A stretch of DNA of 64,000 nucleotides from Pedobacter sp. HDW13 (GTDB taxonomy: Bacteria > Bacteroidota > Bacteroidia > Sphingobacteriales > Sphingobacteriaceae). Position 1 is the first letter of the stretch, and every line of letters begins with the position of its first letter. The translations under genes and the position numbers were made by a program. This document shows, one piece after another, positions 1 through 8,997 of this stretch. The notes beneath the pieces are model-generated. The model did no database searches. It saw only the letters and a list, made by a program, of their open reading frames with translations, and was not told the DNA's origin. The stretch is taken from positions 1,426,001 through 1,490,000 of the forward strand of contig NZ_CP049868.1 in the NCBI RefSeq assembly GCF_011303555.1. The letters are read 5' to 3'.

Positions 1-60
1 GTTAACCAGTTAACCAAGTGAACTAATGATCAGTAAACAAATGAACCATCAAACCAATTA
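1..60. repeat. iterated GTTAACC/GAACCA-like words upstream of mutL
   Basis: The first 60 bases are made of loosely repeated words (GTTAACCAGTTAACCAAGTG and variants such as GAACCATC and AACCAATTAATCC). The same word family recurs at 2194-2262, 28937-28990, 36411-36440, 41471-41520 and 45034-45116. No coding potential is apparent. Its function is unknown. Confidence 0.6.
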
Positions 61-159
61 ATCCTATTTACCCACAGTCATTTACATGTTGAGTTTTAAA
101 CAATTCCGGTTCTTTAAGCTTATTTTGCATAATTTAGCGAATTCACTTTGCCCTAATAC

Positions 160-2001
160 ATGACTGATATTATTCACTTATTGCCTGATGCTGTTGCCAA
201 TCAGATTGCTGCCGGAGAAGTTGTTCAACGACCTGCTTCTGCAGTAAAAGAATTGCTCGAAAATTCGATAGATGCCGGTGCAGACAAAATTCAACTGGTA
301 GTAAAAGATGCAGGCAAAGCCCTGATTCAGATTATTGATAATGGCTGTGGAATGAGTGTTACCGATGCACGCAGGTGTTTCGAGCGCCATGCTACCTCCA
401 AGGTAAAAAAGGCCGAAGATTTATTTGCCATCCGTACCATGGGTTTCCGTGGTGAGGCCATGGCTTCGATCGCCGCCATTGCGCAGGTAGAAATGAAAAC
501 CCGCCGGTACGAAGATGAAATTGGCACCTGCATTTCTATTGAGGGTGCGCAGGTAACCGGGCAAGAACCCGTAGCCACTGCAGCCGGAACGCAGATTTCG
601 ATTAAGAATCTGTTTTTCAATACCCCGGCCCGCAGAAATTTTCTGAAGAGCAATCCGGTAGAAATGCGTCATATCCTTGATGAATTTCAACGGGTAGCCT
701 TGGCACACCCCGAGGTGTTTTTCAGTCTGCATCACGATGGTGTAGAAATTTTTAACCTGCCAAAAGGCAATTTAAAACAGCGCATTGTACACCTTTTCGG
801 CAACAACTATAACGAACGACTGGTACCTGTAGAGGAAGAAACTACCATTATTAATCTGAAAGGATATATTGGTAAGCCTGCTTTTGCAAAAAAAACAAGG
901 GGCGAACAGTTCTTTTTTGTAAACAACCGTTTTATAAAAGACCCCTATTTAAACCATGCGGTAAGCTCAGCTTTCGAAGATCTTTTGCCCGAAGACAGTT
1001 ATCCGTTATACGTATTGTTTATTGAGATCGATCCGGCAAAAATTGATGTGAACGTTCACCCTACCAAAACCGAAATTAAATATCTGGACGAGAAATCGAT
1101 CTATGCCATTTTAAAATCGGCCGTTAAGCGTTCGATAGGCCGGTATAACATTGCCCCTACCCTTGATTTTGATCAGGAAACGGGCTTTAGCAATATGATT
1201 ACGCACAAAGCGGTTGAAGACATTGTACCACCAAGCATTAATTTTAATCCTGATTTTAATCCTTTTGCCAGCGATAAAAGTTCTACTTCCGGTTATGCTT
1301 CATCGCCAAGAAATTATGATGCCAAACCCAGCGCCAAAAACTGGGGTACGCTTTACGATATAACTGAGCAACCTGTAGTTGAGCAAACCAGCTTTTATGA
1401 GGCTGACGATGCTGTTTTAGAGACCAAGCAAAAGCAATATATGCAGTTGCACAACCGTTATATTGTTTCGCAGATTAAATCTGGTTTAATGGTTATCGAT
1501 CAGCAAATGGCGCACGAACGAATCCTTTACGAGCGTTTTCTCGTACATCTCGATGACCGCAAAGGAGCATCGCAGCAAAGTTTGTTTCCGCAAACCATTA
1601 CGCTGAACGCAAACGATTTCGAACTGGCCAAAAGTTTGCTAGACGATATCAAAAGCCTGGGTTTCGATGTACGCGAGTTTGGTAAAAATACCCTTGTAGT
1701 TGAAGGTGTACCAGTTGATTTGGGCAGTACCAACATTAACGAGACACAATTATTTGAACAGTTGATTGAAGGCTTTAAAAATTCGCAACAGGAATTAAAA
1801 TTAAATAAGCGCGATAGTTTAGCCAGGAGCTTAGCTAAAAACAGCGCCATTAAAGCGGGTACAAGTCTTGCACAAGAAGAAATGAATACACTTATTGATG
1901 AGCTTTTTGCCTGCAAAACCCCTAACTTTAGCGTTAGTGGCAAACCGATTATCCAAACCATAACTTTGGCAGAGCTGGATAAGAAGTTTGAGAAAAATTA
2001 G
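160..2001 (+). CDS. mutL: DNA mismatch repair protein MutL
   Basis: MutL couples mismatch recognition by MutS to downstream excision. The 613-residue protein has the N-terminal GHKL ATPase motifs in order: ELLENSIDAGA near residue 32, DNGCGM near 60, RHATSK near 75 and TMGFRGEA near 93. These are followed by the transducer domain and a C-terminal dimerisation domain from about residue 425. The C-terminal motif reads DQQMAHERILYE, which departs from the canonical endonuclease motif DQHAxxERxxYE (H to Q, A to M). The final region keeps ACK but has SVSGKP where many endonuclease-type MutLs have a Cys-Pro motif, so nicking activity cannot be assumed. The ATG at 160 gives the usual MutL start. It is upstream of the rhomboid genes but separated by 269 bp, so a shared operon is uncertain. 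Confidence 0.97.
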   Translation: MTDIIHLLPDAVANQIAAGEVVQRPASAVKELLENSIDAGADKIQLVVKDAGKALIQIIDNGCGMSVTDARRCFERHATSKVKKAEDLFAIRTMGFRGEAMASIAAIAQVEMKTRRYEDEIGTCISIEGAQVTGQEPVATAAGTQISIKNLFFNTPARRNFLKSNPVEMRHILDEFQRVALAHPEVFFSLHHDGVEIFNLPKGNLKQRIVHLFGNNYNERLVPVEEETTIINLKGYIGKPAFAKKTRGEQFFFVNNRFIKDPYLNHAVSSAFEDLLPEDSYPLYVLFIEIDPAKIDVNVHPTKTEIKYLDEKSIYAILKSAVKRSIGRYNIAPTLDFDQETGFSNMITHKAVEDIVPPSINFNPDFNPFASDKSSTSGYASSPRNYDAKPSAKNWGTLYDITEQPVVEQTSFYEADDAVLETKQKQYMQLHNRYIVSQIKSGLMVIDQQMAHERILYERFLVHLDDRKGASQQSLFPQTITLNANDFELAKSLLDDIKSLGFDVREFGKNTLVVEGVPVDLGSTNINETQLFEQLIEGFKNSQQELKLNKRDSLARSLAKNSAIKAGTSLAQEEMNTLIDELFACKTPNFSVSGKPIIQTITLAELDKKFEKN

Positions 2002-2193
2002 AAAAAGACTAAAGGTTAAAGACTAAAGCGGAAAGCTTAGATGCTCTAAGGTGGTAAAAAGACCAAAGTCGGAAGCCTGGAGACTAAAGCTTAAAACGGA
2101 AATCGTCATTTTGACCGTAGTGACTACCCGTAAAGGCGGGGGAAATCTATGCGAAAGACTAAAGCCGAATTTTGATGTTAAATATGATAAAAT
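2002..2193. repeat. iterated GACTAAAGC words and a one-ended CGTCATTT-type repeat
   Basis: From 2008 to about 2110 the words GACTAAAG, GCTTAAAACGG and GGAAGC(C/T)TGGAGACTAAAG are iterated. The reverse complement of the same word family appears at 25806-25842. From 2104 the sequence CGTCATTTTGACCGTAG...GGAAATCTATGCG resembles one end of the dispersed element described at 46163-46276. A 64-codon open frame crosses this stretch, but it is composed of the repeats and is not called as a gene. Confidence 0.5.
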
Positions 2194-2262
2194 AACAGTT
2201 TACCGATTTAAACAATTAACCAGTTCAACCTTTAAACACAGTTAGCAGATTAACCAATTTTT
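2194..2262. repeat. iterated TTAACC/TTTAAAC words before the rhomboid operon
   Basis: Repeated words of the form CAGTTTACCGATTTAAACAA, TTAACCAGTTCAACC and GATTAACCAATTTTTAAAA occupy the 5' leader region of the rhomboid genes. This is the same family as at 1-60. No function can be read from it. Confidence 0.5.
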
Positions 2263-2270
2263 AAAATTAA

Positions 2271-2972
2271 ATGAACAACATATATATCCCTCCAATAGTT
2301 AAAAACCTGCTGATTATTAACATCTTATTTTTCGCAGCTACGCTATTGCTTCCTAATCTTCATTTAGATAATTTACTTGCAGTTTTCTATTTCGATTCTC
2401 CCAAATTCAGATTTTGGCAGCCCATTACTTATATGTTTATGCATGGTGGTTTTGCGCACATATTCTTCAACATGTTTGCCTTATATTCTTTTGGCAGTAT
2501 CCTCGAATCGCGCTGGGGTGCAAAAAAATTCCTCATATTTTATTTTGTTACCGGATTAGGCGCATTGGCCTTACAATGGGTAGTACAGGCATATGAAGTA
2601 CATCAGATTATCGGCCATATTACCATGTTTGATGGTTGGGAAAAACTGATCCAATCGGAAAGACAAGCCCAAACATTGGGCAGCATTTATTATGGTGGCA
2701 TGGTAGGTGCTTCGGGAGCCATTTTTGGCTTACTGGTCGCATTTGGCATGTTGTATCCAAATGCCGAATTACTGATTATGTTTATTCCCGTACCGGTAAA
2801 AGCTAAATACATTATTCCAATTTATATTTTAATAGAACTATCTTTAGGTGTTGCTCAGTTCGAAGGCGATTCTATAGCCCATTACGCGCATTTGGGTGGT
2901 GCTTTAATCGGCTTTATACTGGTTAAAATATGGAAAGACAAGAACGATACATTTTATACGCTCTATGAATAA
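2271..2972 (+). CDS. rhomboid family intramembrane serine protease
   Basis: A 233-residue polytopic membrane protein of the rhomboid family, which cleaves substrate helices inside the membrane with a Ser-His dyad. The catalytic motif GASGAIFG places the nucleophile at Ser148. The partner histidine is in AHLGG (His207), and the HGG..H...N segment near residue 58 matches the family's oxyanion helix region. The loop around residues 112-140 between two membrane segments is longer than in compact bacterial rhomboids. It overlaps the next gene, a second rhomboid, by 8 bp, so the two are very likely co-translated. Substrate unknown. Confidence 0.93.
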   Translation: MNNIYIPPIVKNLLIINILFFAATLLLPNLHLDNLLAVFYFDSPKFRFWQPITYMFMHGGFAHIFFNMFALYSFGSILESRWGAKKFLIFYFVTGLGALALQWVVQAYEVHQIIGHITMFDGWEKLIQSERQAQTLGSIYYGGMVGASGAIFGLLVAFGMLYPNAELLIMFIPVPVKAKYIIPIYILIELSLGVAQFEGDSIAHYAHLGGALIGFILVKIWKDKNDTFYTLYE

Positions 2973-3819
2973 TACGTTTCAAGATTTAAAGTACAAGATT
3001 TTTCAATCAGGCAATCCCTTGTTTTTTTACATTGGCATTAATGTAATCCTGTTTTTGATCACTGCTATTATTGGTGTGCTTGCATTTTTTAGCAAATCAA
3101 CATTAGGTATTGATGATTTGGTTAGAGAGTATGTTGGCTTACCCTCCAGCCTTTCTAAACTAGCAGAACGCTTTTATACCCCGTTCACCTATATGTTTTT
3201 TCACGACGGGATTCTTCACATTCTGTTTAATATGCTGGGTTTGTTTTGGTTCGGCAGTATATTCATGAATTTCCTGAAAAGCAGACAATTCCACTTTGTT
3301 TACCTTGCTGGTGGTTTAGCCGGAGCCCTAATTTACGTAGTAGGTTTAAACACCATTCCAGTGTTTGCCGATAATTTACTGGGACAAACTGTTATTGGCT
3401 CATCTGCAGCAGTAATGGCGATTATGGTCGCGGCCGCAACCTTAGTACCCAATTATACCATTATGCTGTTGCTTATTGGCGAAGTCAAAATTAAATGGGT
3501 AGCAATAGCCTACTTCCTCATTTCGTTTATAGGTTTATCATCGGCAAATGCCGGCGGAAATTTTGCACATATCGGGGGTGCCTTGCTGGGCTTCTTTTAC
3601 ATTAAAAGCCTGCAAAACGGAAACGACTGGAGCAAATTATTTGAGCGTAAACCTAAATTAAAAGTAGTTAGAAACGATAAACCTGTTAAAAAAACAGCAT
3701 TTAAGGAAGGAGTTTCGCAACAGGAAATTGATGCCATTTTAGATAAAATATCTACTTCAGGATACGACAAATTAACGGCAGCGGAAAAAGAAAAATTATT
3801 TAAGGCAAGTAAAGATTAA
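2965..3819 (+). CDS. rhomboid family intramembrane serine protease with C-terminal DUF6576-like tail
   Basis: The second rhomboid in the tandem is 284 residues long. The active-site motif is IGSSAAV (nucleophile probably Ser147), so the usual GxSG ends in Ala, and the partner His202 lies in AHIGG. After the last membrane segment there is a basic linker (about residues 220-240). It ends in a soluble tail, about residues 242-284, containing VSQQEIDAILDKIS and AAEKEKLFKAS. I associate this tail with the DUF6576 type found on Bacteroidota rhomboids. The stop codon overlaps the start of the next gene by one base (TAATG), indicating translational coupling. Two adjacent rhomboids of different architecture suggest paralogues with divided substrates (inference). 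Confidence 0.92.
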   Translation: MNNTFQDLKYKIFQSGNPLFFYIGINVILFLITAIIGVLAFFSKSTLGIDDLVREYVGLPSSLSKLAERFYTPFTYMFFHDGILHILFNMLGLFWFGSIFMNFLKSRQFHFVYLAGGLAGALIYVVGLNTIPVFADNLLGQTVIGSSAAVMAIMVAAATLVPNYTIMLLLIGEVKIKWVAIAYFLISFIGLSSANAGGNFAHIGGALLGFFYIKSLQNGNDWSKLFERKPKLKVVRNDKPVKKTAFKEGVSQQEIDAILDKISTSGYDKLTAAEKEKLFKASKD

Positions 3820-4928
3820 TGACAAAAAAGAAACGGTATAATTTCCTCGACAAGCTTCTTTTGCCCATTGCGGTTGCACTGGCAGTAGCTTTGCTCTTGG
3901 GTGTACTTGCCGGAAATATGGATCCACGCAAACACGCCATCATTGCGTTTTTTGGTTTGGCCTATCCCTATGTTCTTTTTTGCAATATCATTTTTCTGGT
4001 TTGGTGGCTCCTGAGCAAAAAATGGATCTTTGCCGTGGTAACCATTCTTGCTATTGCCATTGGTGCTAAAACCTTAAAAGCAACTTTTGCCTTAGGCGGC
4101 GATGAAGGTGCTATCAAAAAAGCCGATAACAGCATCAGAATGATGACCTACAACGTGCACAGTTTTAAGCTTTACGGAAAAGACAATACCGAATCGGTTA
4201 AAGAGAAAATGCTGCAGGTGGTTAAAGATCAAAATCCAGATATCATTTGTTTTCAGGAGTTTTTTACACGTTACAAAGGTGCTTTTGATACAGTAGACAG
4301 CTTAAAGGCTCTGCTAAATACCAAATACTATTACTTTGTACCTACCAACCGTAACGATTACGAAGCAACAGGCTTAGCCATTTTTTCAAAGTTCCCGATT
4401 AAAGATTCGGGCAAGATCCCTTTTGTTGATGGTTATTCGGGCAACATGAGTATTTACGTAGACTTAAATATTAAAGGCAAAGCCCTTCGGGTATATAATG
4501 TACACTTTCAATCCATTTCTTTCGAAAAGCAAGATTACGATTACCTGGATAAGGTAAAAGAAATGAATACCGAATTGCAGCCTTCGAAACGCATTTTAAG
4601 AATGCTAAAAGGAGCTTTCTATAAAAGGAGCGGTCAGGTTGATATTATGAAAAAGGAAATGGCAAGCTGCAAAACTCCTTATTTAATAGCTGGCGATTTT
4701 AACGATACCCCTGCCTCGTATGTGGTTACGCAAATTACTGCTGGACTCAACAACAGCTTCATTAAAAAAGGTAATGGTTTTGGCAAAACCTATAATGGTA
4801 AATTCCCTAATTTCCAGATCGATTATATCGCAACCTCTAAAGAACTGGAAGTACTTAACTATAAAATTACGCAAGCCAAACTATCCGATCACTTTCCGGT
4901 ACGCAGCGATTTGAGGTTTTTGGATTAG
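3819..4928 (+). CDS. endonuclease/exonuclease/phosphatase family membrane protein
   Basis: A 369-residue protein of the EEP superfamily of metal-dependent phosphodiester hydrolases (includes DNase I-like and sphingomyelinase-like enzymes). Three hydrophobic segments fill about residues 12-90. The catalytic fold follows, with MTYNVHSF near 108 (metal-binding Asn), CFQEFF near 145 (catalytic Glu), AGDFND near 291 and LSDHFPV near 357 (Asp-His pair). The membrane anchor would place the domain at the cell surface or periplasm. The start overlaps the rhomboid stop by one base. The substrate cannot be predicted. Confidence 0.88.
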   Translation: MTKKKRYNFLDKLLLPIAVALAVALLLGVLAGNMDPRKHAIIAFFGLAYPYVLFCNIIFLVWWLLSKKWIFAVVTILAIAIGAKTLKATFALGGDEGAIKKADNSIRMMTYNVHSFKLYGKDNTESVKEKMLQVVKDQNPDIICFQEFFTRYKGAFDTVDSLKALLNTKYYYFVPTNRNDYEATGLAIFSKFPIKDSGKIPFVDGYSGNMSIYVDLNIKGKALRVYNVHFQSISFEKQDYDYLDKVKEMNTELQPSKRILRMLKGAFYKRSGQVDIMKKEMASCKTPYLIAGDFNDTPASYVVTQITAGLNNSFIKKGNGFGKTYNGKFPNFQIDYIATSKELEVLNYKITQAKLSDHFPVRSDLRFLD

Positions 4929-5015
4929 GGGTGATTCAATGATTGAATTAGAGAGTGATTCAACGTCTATTCTCTCATTCAAACCGCACTCATTCTCTCA
5001 TTTAAAAATATCAGC
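4929..5015. repeat. iterated ATTCTCTCATTCAAA words
   Basis: The gap after the EEP gene contains variants of one word on both strands: AGAGAGTGATTCAA, TATTCTCTCATTCAAA and CATTCTCTCATTTAAA. A 74-codon open frame runs through it into the nitroreductase gene in another frame and is rejected as a gene. Confidence 0.45.
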
Positions 5016-5122
5016 AGCAATACAATTCGCTCAAAAATATTTTTTCTTACCATACATCAACAGTTGGCAAAAAGCTTATCCCCATATTTGCTTCGTAAAA
5101 TTTAAAAAAATAATCAAAAGAT

Positions 5123-5755
5123 ATGAGTTTAATAGATGCCCTAAACTGGCGTTATGCCGTTAAAAAAATGAATGGTCAACCCGTTGAACAAGAAAAGGTT
5201 GATAAAATTATTGCAGCTGCGCATTTGGCACCAACATCATCAGGCTTACAGCCATTTAAAGTTATTGTTGTAACCAATCAGGAGTTAAAAGAGAAAATTG
5301 CACCGATTGCTTATAACCAATCTCAGATTATCGATTCATCGCACCTTTTAATTTTTGCTGCAAACGAAAATTATACAGAAGAAGGTATTGATGCTGTATT
5401 TACCCGAATGAATGCTGAACGTGGTTTACCACAAAACGGAACCGATGCTTACAAAGCACAACTTAAAGGCATGATTTTATCGAGAAGTGCTGAAGAAAAC
5501 TTTAACCATGCTGCACGTCAGGCTTATATTGGTTTTGGTGTTGCTATTGCAGAAGCTGCTTTACTAAAAGTAGATGCCACCCCAATGGAAGGCTTTAACG
5601 GACCAGCTTTAGACGAACTTTTAGGTTTAGATAAAAAAGGGTTAAGAAGCGTTACCCTATTGCCATTAGGTCATAGAGACGAAGCAGGCGACTGGTTGGT
5701 TAACCTTAAAAAGGTACGTTCTCCGAAAGAAGAATTCTTAATCGAATTAAATTAA
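5123..5755 (+). CDS. nitroreductase family NAD(P)H-dependent FMN oxidoreductase
   Basis: A 210-residue nitroreductase of the NfsB/DRGN type. These are FMN-dependent dimers that reduce nitroaromatics, quinones or other electrophiles with NAD(P)H. Family marks are the N-terminal WRYAVKKMN segment, the APTSSGLQPFKVIVV segment near residues 36-50 (FMN phosphate binding), RQAYIGFGVA near 135 and the C-terminal LPLGHRDE near 182. Length is normal. A strong hairpin follows at 5779-5808, so it appears to be a single-gene transcription unit. The physiological substrate is not evident. Confidence 0.93.
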   Translation: MSLIDALNWRYAVKKMNGQPVEQEKVDKIIAAAHLAPTSSGLQPFKVIVVTNQELKEKIAPIAYNQSQIIDSSHLLIFAANENYTEEGIDAVFTRMNAERGLPQNGTDAYKAQLKGMILSRSAEENFNHAARQAYIGFGVAIAEAALLKVDATPMEGFNGPALDELLGLDKKGLRSVTLLPLGHRDEAGDWLVNLKKVRSPKEEFLIELN

Positions 5756-5778
5756 AAGGTAAACACCATTATATTTTT

Positions 5779-5808
5779 AACACGGGCCGCTAATTAGTGG
5801 CCTGTGTT
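5779..5808 (+). terminator. terminator hairpin after the nitroreductase gene
   Basis: AACACGGGCC pairs with GGCCTGTGTT (one G-U), and the loop can extend the stem through CTAATTAG. It is followed by GTTT rather than a long T run. It lies 24 bp after the stop codon. Confidence 0.65.
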
Positions 5809-5934
5809 GTTTGCAGCAATCTTTCAGATACTTTCCGTAGAGTTAAGCGTAGCGTCTTTACGGATTTTTGAATAAGATTGAGTTTACAACTCAATGATTA
5901 TAGAGTGAGTCGGAGACGCTATTCTATGCTGCAA

Positions 5935-6020
5935 TCCGTAGTGTCCTTCGGAACACTACGGACAGACGTGAGCTTGCGCGCGTTTCCAACGCGTGCAGTA
6001 ATAGTCCTTCGATTCTATCG
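5935..6020. repeat. family-A hairpin repeat, copy 1
   Basis: Three hairpins stand in a row: TCCGTAGTGT/ACACTACGGA at 5935-5962, then GCGCGCGTT-TCC-AACGCGTGC at 5976-5996, then CGAT-TCT-ATCG at 6010-6020. The linker GACGTGAGCTT resembles the GAGCTT linker of the copies at 54.2 and 63.7 kb. This is most of the content of the 384-bp gap at 5756-6139. See the finding on this family. Confidence 0.7.
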
Positions 6021-6178
6021 CAAAGCCACGTTAAAAATACTTAGCTAAAGCCATACTCTTTAGGAAATGCCCATGAGCAATAATAAACTTTTGTAAAAAA
6101 ATGTTAAACCTCCTTACAATTTAGGAGCTCTATTGATAATTGGATATATTTACAGGATTAGCATTTAACATCCAATTC

Positions 6179-8905
6179 ATGAAGATTTATAGATTATCGT
6201 TTATTATACTTTCATTTCTGTTAGCACTAAATTTTTCTTCATCGGCCCAAACCGATACTGTAAGTATAAATACCATTATCACCAAAACCAATAAGGTTTT
6301 AACTGATTATCCAAACGAAAAAATTTATCTTCATTTCGATAAGCCTTATTATGCGGTTGCAGATACCGTTTGGTTTAAAGCCTATGTTACCGAAAACCAG
6401 AATTTCTTATCGGGCATCAGTAAAATTATTTATGTGGATGTAATTAACCAGAAAGATTCGCTCATCCAAACCTTAAAACTCCCAATTACAGGCGGATTTG
6501 CATACGGTAGTTTCCCTTTAGATCAGCTGAATTATAAACAAGGTAATTACCACGTTCGGGCTTATACTTTATGGATGCTCAACAGCCTGGATCCTGCCTA
6601 TTTTAACAAAACTTTTTATGTTGGTGAAGCTATTGATAAAGAAGTTAAAACCCATATTACCTACAAAAATCTCTCTACAGATAAGCAGGAAAAAATTGAT
6701 GCACGCGTGCAGTTCAGGGATGCCAGCAATAAACCTTATGCCAATAAAAATGTAACCTGGCAGGTAGTAACCAGTTATACAGTAATTGCCAAAGGCCGCG
6801 GAACTACCGATGCAAATGGTTACCTGACCATTGCTATGACCAATGCGCAGAAAGCCGAATATCAATTGCAAAAAGGCGAGCTGATAACCAGCATTAACAC
6901 TACAGATAAAGACGTAGCCAGTAGCTCATTCCCGCTAAAAAATGCCATTTTGAGCAAAGATTTTCAGTTTTTCCCAGAGGGAGGAAATTTAGTTGCCGGT
7001 TTAACAAACAAGGTAGCCTTTAAAGCCATTAAAAGCGATGGCTTAGGCATTGGTGCCAAAGGCACTGTTACCGATAGTGAAGGCAAAAGCGTGGCTACTT
7101 TCAGCGATCAACATTTAGGCATGGGTAGTTTTAATTTACCTGCCGAAGCCGGAAAAACCTATAAAGCTGCTGTAACCTATGCCGATGGTACCACACAAAG
7201 CTATAATTTACCTGCTGTAACTACTAATGGTGTAGTGCTTAATGTGGATAATAGCAATGTCGATAATGTGGTAATTAAAATTGCTGCAAACGAAGCTTTT
7301 TTTGCAGAGAACCAGGGGAAAAAACTTTACCTCATTGCCCAAAGCAAAGGGGTAATCTGCTACGGCGCACAAACAGCCCTATCGAACAAAGAATACAATA
7401 CTACCATACCTAAATTGAAATTCCCGACCGGAATTGCCCAGCTAACCCTGTTTAACGAACATGGTAAACCGCTTAGCGAAAGACTTGTTTTTGTACAGCA
7501 TAAAAATAATATGACCGTAGCTTTAACCAGTGCTGCAACTACTTACGGCGTTAAGAAAAAGGTTAAAATTAATGTTGCAGCTAAAAAAGATGGTGCACCT
7601 GTTGAGGGTAGCTTCTCTGTAGCAGTAGTAGATGAAACTAAAGTACCATCAAGCGAAGATGCAACAAGTACCATCTTAACCGGACTTTTATTAAGCAGCG
7701 ATGTTAAAGGTTATATTGAAAAAGCCAACTACTATTTCAATGCGCCCGATGCCAAGAAAAATGCAGACTTAGATGTGCTGTTACTTACACAGGGTTACCG
7801 CAGCTTTAAATACACCGATATTATTGCCAACAAACTGCCTAAAATTGATTTCCTTCCTGAACAAGGAATTGAAATTTCGGGAATTTTAAGGCAGAATAAT
7901 GGAATTCCGGTTAGAAAGGGAGCCTTGCTTTTGAGCATCCCAGATAAACGCTTTAACCTGGAAGGCACTACAGATCCGGTAGGGAACTTTAAATTTTCGA
8001 ACCTCGTATTTAACGATTCATCGAAAGTTACTGTTACGGCTAAGTACAATGTTAACTATAAAAACATGACCTTAAGCTTAAACGGTGCACCAGTCCCTAC
8101 GTTAACCCGTAACTTCAGTGCAGCCGAAGAGGTTTTAAATATCGACAGTGCCTTAACTTCTTATCTGGATAACAGCAAACGCCAGTATGCTTACCTACAT
8201 ACCTTAAAAGATGTAAATATTAAGGCTGCTGTAATTCCGAAAGTAAGCCATAAAGATTATCCTTCCTTGTCGGGGCTTAGTCAAATGGCCGATCATGAAA
8301 TTTCTGGCGATCGTTTAAAAGGCTGTGGTTTACTGATTAATTGCTTACAAGGTATGTTGGCGGGCGTTACTTTTGCCGACAATAACTTTTATGTAACCCG
8401 CGATTACAATCAGGGCAAAAAAATTCCGATGGGTATTTTCATTAACGGAATGAACGTGGATGTGAACCAGATCAATACACTCGATGCCAACCAACTCGAA
8501 TCGGTTGAGGTATTTTTAAGAGACGATTTAGGCCTGGTTAACCGTGCCAACAATGTAAACGGTGTTATTGTATTTAACCAGAAAAAAGCACCTAAAGGAA
8601 CCAAGATTACCAAAGCGCAACTGATGGATATGTTGCCTAAATACTACGAACTTACTTTCTCGCCACAAGGCTATAACAAAGAAAAGCAATTCTACTCGCC
8701 GCGTTACGATGTGCCTGCAAGCATGAACCGAAACGATTTAAGAACTACCATTTACTGGAACCCTAAAGTAGTTACCGATGCAACCGGCAACACCTCTTTC
8801 GAGTATTATAACGCTGATGGAAAAGGACAATACAAAGTGATTATAGAAGGTATAGATGCCAACGGAAACCTAGGCAGATCGGTGTTTAAGTACACAGTTA
8901 AGTAA
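6179..8905 (+). CDS. large secreted MG2-like/TonB-plug-like surface protein
   Basis: Starting at ATG 6179, this is a 908-residue protein with a clear signal peptide ending near SSSAQ. A TTG 39 bp upstream would add 13 residues before the signal and is less likely. The N-terminal segment (YPNEKIYLHFDKPYYAVADT) is typical of Bacteroidota proteins with macroglobulin-like (MG2) beta domains. The middle holds further beta-rich repeats. Residues about 690-840 (NCLQGMLAGV, IFINGMNVDVNQI, SVEVF) look like a TonB receptor plug domain without a beta-barrel. It stands alone on + between hairpin elements. Its role is unknown; surface display or protein-protein binding is an inference. Confidence 0.75.
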   Translation: MKIYRLSFIILSFLLALNFSSSAQTDTVSINTIITKTNKVLTDYPNEKIYLHFDKPYYAVADTVWFKAYVTENQNFLSGISKIIYVDVINQKDSLIQTLKLPITGGFAYGSFPLDQLNYKQGNYHVRAYTLWMLNSLDPAYFNKTFYVGEAIDKEVKTHITYKNLSTDKQEKIDARVQFRDASNKPYANKNVTWQVVTSYTVIAKGRGTTDANGYLTIAMTNAQKAEYQLQKGELITSINTTDKDVASSSFPLKNAILSKDFQFFPEGGNLVAGLTNKVAFKAIKSDGLGIGAKGTVTDSEGKSVATFSDQHLGMGSFNLPAEAGKTYKAAVTYADGTTQSYNLPAVTTNGVVLNVDNSNVDNVVIKIAANEAFFAENQGKKLYLIAQSKGVICYGAQTALSNKEYNTTIPKLKFPTGIAQLTLFNEHGKPLSERLVFVQHKNNMTVALTSAATTYGVKKKVKINVAAKKDGAPVEGSFSVAVVDETKVPSSEDATSTILTGLLLSSDVKGYIEKANYYFNAPDAKKNADLDVLLLTQGYRSFKYTDIIANKLPKIDFLPEQGIEISGILRQNNGIPVRKGALLLSIPDKRFNLEGTTDPVGNFKFSNLVFNDSSKVTVTAKYNVNYKNMTLSLNGAPVPTLTRNFSAAEEVLNIDSALTSYLDNSKRQYAYLHTLKDVNIKAAVIPKVSHKDYPSLSGLSQMADHEISGDRLKGCGLLINCLQGMLAGVTFADNNFYVTRDYNQGKKIPMGIFINGMNVDVNQINTLDANQLESVEVFLRDDLGLVNRANNVNGVIVFNQKKAPKGTKITKAQLMDMLPKYYELTFSPQGYNKEKQFYSPRYDVPASMNRNDLRTTIYWNPKVVTDATGNTSFEYYNADGKGQYKVIIEGIDANGNLGRSVFKYTVK

Positions 8906-8917
8906 AATATAAGAGGT

Positions 8918-8950
8918 AATATGTAAGATGGAAAGTCTATCTTACATATT
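8918..8950. terminator. palindrome between convergent genes
   Basis: AATATGTAAGAT pairs perfectly with ATCTTACATATT around a 9-base loop, 12 bp after the upstream stop. It probably serves both convergent genes but lacks a T run. The following bases to about 9005 repeat the word CTTACATC/CTCACATC, so the palindrome may have arisen from an inverted copy of that word. Confidence 0.5.
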
Positions 8951-8997
8951 CCATTTTACATCCTACACCTTCCATCATACCTCTCACATCTTCCGTC

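Noticed and set aside
2051..2245. 64-codon open frame after mutL
   Set aside because: It consists of the iterated GACTAAAGC and TTAACC words and has no protein-like pattern.
4939..5163. 74-codon open frame before the nitroreductase gene
   Set aside because: It runs through word repeats and overlaps the nitroreductase start in another frame.
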